From positions 1 to 6,050 of the forward strand of contig JAEDGL010000147.1 in NCBI GenBank assembly GCA_016297535.1: a stretch of DNA of 6,050 nt. The letters run 5' to 3'. The translations under genes and the position numbers were made by a program. The notes under the pieces were generated by a model. That model worked only from the letters and a program-made list of their open reading frames with translations. It made no database searches and was not told where the DNA came from. This DNA is from Clostridia bacterium. GTDB taxonomy: Bacteria > Bacillota > Clostridia > Christensenellales > Aristaeellaceae. This document shows, in pieces, positions 4,352 to 6,050 of the stretch; the stretch's first letter is position 1, and each line of letters starts with the position of its first letter.

Positions 4352-6050
4352 AAAAAGCAAGAGGCATGATGGGCTACGTGGTGCTGATCGCCGCCTTTAT
4401 CGTGATCGCCATGATTCTTAACGGCGGTCTGGGCCAGGCGGTCAACCGCCGCATCGAGTACCCGGAGCTGTTGACCTCCATCCGTGAGGATCGCGTGAAG
4501 GCCGTTGCCATCCGCGGCACCTCGCTGGTGGGCCTGTACCGCAACGGCAATGTGGCGGACGCGGACTTCCCCGAGCGCGGATACGACTTTGAAACCACCA
4601 TCGGCTCGGATTTCATCGATACCGTACGCCAGATGACCGCTGCCCAGCAGGGCAAGGCGCTGGATGAGGTAAGCGTGAACGACCTGCCCTTTACCGTGGA
4701 GTACCGCGCGCCCGTGGTTACCCCGTGGTATGTGGAGTTTTTGCCCTTCATCCTGATGATCGGCCTTACCTTTGGGCTGTGGTATCTGGTGATGGCGCGC
4801 CAGAGCGGCGGCAACGGCAAGGTGCTCAATTTTGGCAAGAGCCATGCCCGCGTCAGCGAGCCGGGCAAAAACAGGGTGACCTTTGCCGATGTGGCCGGCT
4901 GCAAGGAGGAAAAGGAAGAGCTGCAGGAGATGGTGGACTTCCTGAAAAACCCCAAGGCCTACACCGAAATGGGCGCGCGCATTCCCAAGGGCGTGCTGCT
5001 GGTGGGCCCTCCCGGCACGGGCAAAACGCTGCTGGCCAAGGCTGTGGCGGGCGAAGCCAACGCGCCGTTTTTCAGCATTTCCGGCTCCGATTTTGTGGAG
5101 ATGTTTGTGGGCGTGGGCGCCAGCCGTGTGCGCGATCTGTTTGATCAGGCCAAGAAGGCGGCTCCTTCCATTGTGTTTATCGACGAGATCGACGCCGTGG
5201 GCCGTCACCGCGGCGCGGGCCTGGGCGGCGGTCATGACGAGCGCGAGCAGACCCTGAACCAGCTGCTGGTGGAGATGGACGGCTTTAGCATGAACGAGGG
5301 TGTTATCGTGATGGCGGCCACCAACCGCCGCGATATTCTTGACCCGGCGCTTCTGCGCCCCGGCCGCTTCGACCGGCAGGTAACCGTCAACTACCCCGAT
5401 CTGGAGGGCCGCGTGGAAATTCTCAGGGTGCACAGCCGCGGCAAAAAACTGGACGAAGATGTGGATCTGGAAAACATCGCCAAGCGCATGCCTTTCTCCA
5501 GCGGCGCGGATCTGGAAAACGTGATGAACGAGGGCGCGCTGCTGGCCGTACGCCGCCACAAGAAGGTGGTCAGCCAGCAGGAGCTGGTGGACGCCGTCAG
5601 CCGCGTGCAGATGGGCCCCGAAAAGCGCAGCCACAAGGTAACCGAGAAGGACCGCAGGCTGACCGCCTGGCACGAAGCCGGCCACGCCGTGCTCAGCCAT
5701 GTGCTGCCCGATTGCGATGCGGTGCATCTGGTAACCATCGTGCCGCGCGGACAGGCGGGCGGCTATACGCTTACCCTGCCCGGTGAGGAAAACGACGGCT
5801 ACCGCCGCAACGAGCTCCTCAGCCGCATTACCATGATGCTGGGCGGCCACGCCGCCGAGCGCGTGGCGCTGGAGGACATTTCCACCGGCGCCAGCAACGA
5901 TATCAAGCGCGCCACCGAGCTGGCGCGGCGCATGGTCACCCAGTGGGGCATGAGCGATACCATCGGCACCCTGTACCTGGGCAACGATCAGGAAGTGTTT
6001 GTGGGCATGGAGTTTGGCCAGAGCCGCGAATACAGCGAGCAGTCCGCCGC
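4348..6050 (+). CDS. ftsH: ATP-dependent zinc metalloprotease FtsH (3' end beyond window)
   Basis: Membrane-anchored AAA+ protease that unfolds and degrades misfolded membrane proteins and short-lived regulators; it works as a hexamer with its active parts in the cytoplasm. The first 567 codons are present, and the gene runs off the window; family members are usually 600-700 residues. Order of parts: basic N-terminus KKAR, membrane segment 1 (about 9-27), extracytoplasmic domain (about 33-127), membrane segment 2 (about 129-150), and the AAA+ module. That module has Walker A GPPGTGKT (220-227), pore loop MFVGVGA (252-258), Walker B IVFIDEID (275-282) and second-region-of-homology LLRPGRFDR (335-343) with arginine fingers Arg337 and Arg340. 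The protease domain has zinc site HEAGH (442-446) and TGASNDIK (513-520), with Asp518 as the likely third zinc ligand. Every key residue is intact. It starts with TTG behind a strong ribosome binding site and has its own promoter. In many Firmicutes ftsH follows tilS and hpt; here its upstream neighbour is instead a divergent lipase-like gene. Confidence 0.98.
   Translation, partial: MKKARGMMGYVVLIAAFIVIAMILNGGLGQAVNRRIEYPELLTSIREDRVKAVAIRGTSLVGLYRNGNVADADFPERGYDFETTIGSDFIDTVRQMTAAQQGKALDEVSVNDLPFTVEYRAPVVTPWYVEFLPFILMIGLTFGLWYLVMARQSGGNGKVLNFGKSHARVSEPGKNRVTFADVAGCKEEKEELQEMVDFLKNPKAYTEMGARIPKGVLLVGPPGTGKTLLAKAVAGEANAPFFSISGSDFVEMFVGVGASRVRDLFDQAKKAAPSIVFIDEIDAVGRHRGAGLGGGHDEREQTLNQLLVEMDGFSMNEGVIVMAATNRRDILDPALLRPGRFDRQVTVNYPDLEGRVEILRVHSRGKKLDEDVDLENIAKRMPFSSGADLENVMNEGALLAVRRHKKVVSQQELVDAVSRVQMGPEKRSHKVTEKDRRLTAWHEAGHAVLSHVLPDCDAVHLVTIVPRGQAGGYTLTLPGEENDGYRRNELLSRITMMLGGHAAERVALEDISTGASNDIKRATELARRMVTQWGMSDTIGTLYLGNDQEVFVGMEFGQSREYSEQSA

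Noticed and set aside
4330..5850. A 506-codon open frame on the minus strand opposite ftsH
   Set aside because: It lies antisense to an intact ftsH with every catalytic motif. The translation is rich in His, Gln, Ala and Gly as expected from the complement of G+C-rich codons, has no recognisable domain, and starts inside ftsH with no suitable promoter.

Overview
The window is about 60% G+C by eye and carries ordinary chromosomal bacterial genes. I infer a G+C-rich member of the Firmicutes (Clostridia or relatives). The grounds are strong AGGAGG-type ribosome binding sites, close-to-consensus sigma-A promoters, a TTG-started ftsH, and the style of the amino-acid ABC operon. No marker gene fixes the taxon. 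One oddity is that the solute-binding protein has a signal peptide but no lipobox cysteine, which is unusual for a single-membrane Gram-positive.

Layout from left to right. Positions 1-110 are non-coding and packed with four consecutive inverted repeats; one of them (55-82) is a plausible terminator for the operon to its right. Positions 114-2380, minus strand, hold a complete three-gene polar amino-acid ABC importer, transcribed permease (1709-2380), ATPase (935-1705), binding protein (114-908). Its promoter lies at about 2445-2475. Positions 2502-4097, minus strand, hold a 531-residue class 3 lipase-like alpha/beta hydrolase with its own promoter and a strong ribosome binding site. Positions 4098-4347 are a 250-base divergent regulatory region with two back-to-back promoters, a palindrome at the 5' end of the lipase transcript and an A/T inverted repeat touching the ftsH -35. 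From 4348 on the plus strand runs ftsH, the membrane AAA+ zinc protease, open at the window end with its first 567 codons present.

How the parts work together. The ABC genes form one self-contained uptake system: an extracytoplasmic binding protein, a homodimeric permease and a homodimeric ATPase. Sequence resemblance to the cystine binding protein FliY/TcyJ suggests cystine or another polar amino acid, but the substrate is not settled. The lipase-like protein and FtsH share a promoter region and could be co-regulated; a functional link between them is speculation. No mobile element, CRISPR array, tRNA or rRNA is visible.

I see no clear new multi-gene system here. The items most worth a second look are the four-hairpin cluster at the left edge, the lipase-like protein with no obvious catalytic histidine and a large unassigned C-terminus, the palindrome at its promoter, and a possible 20-codon leader ORF whose stop overlaps the ftsH start.
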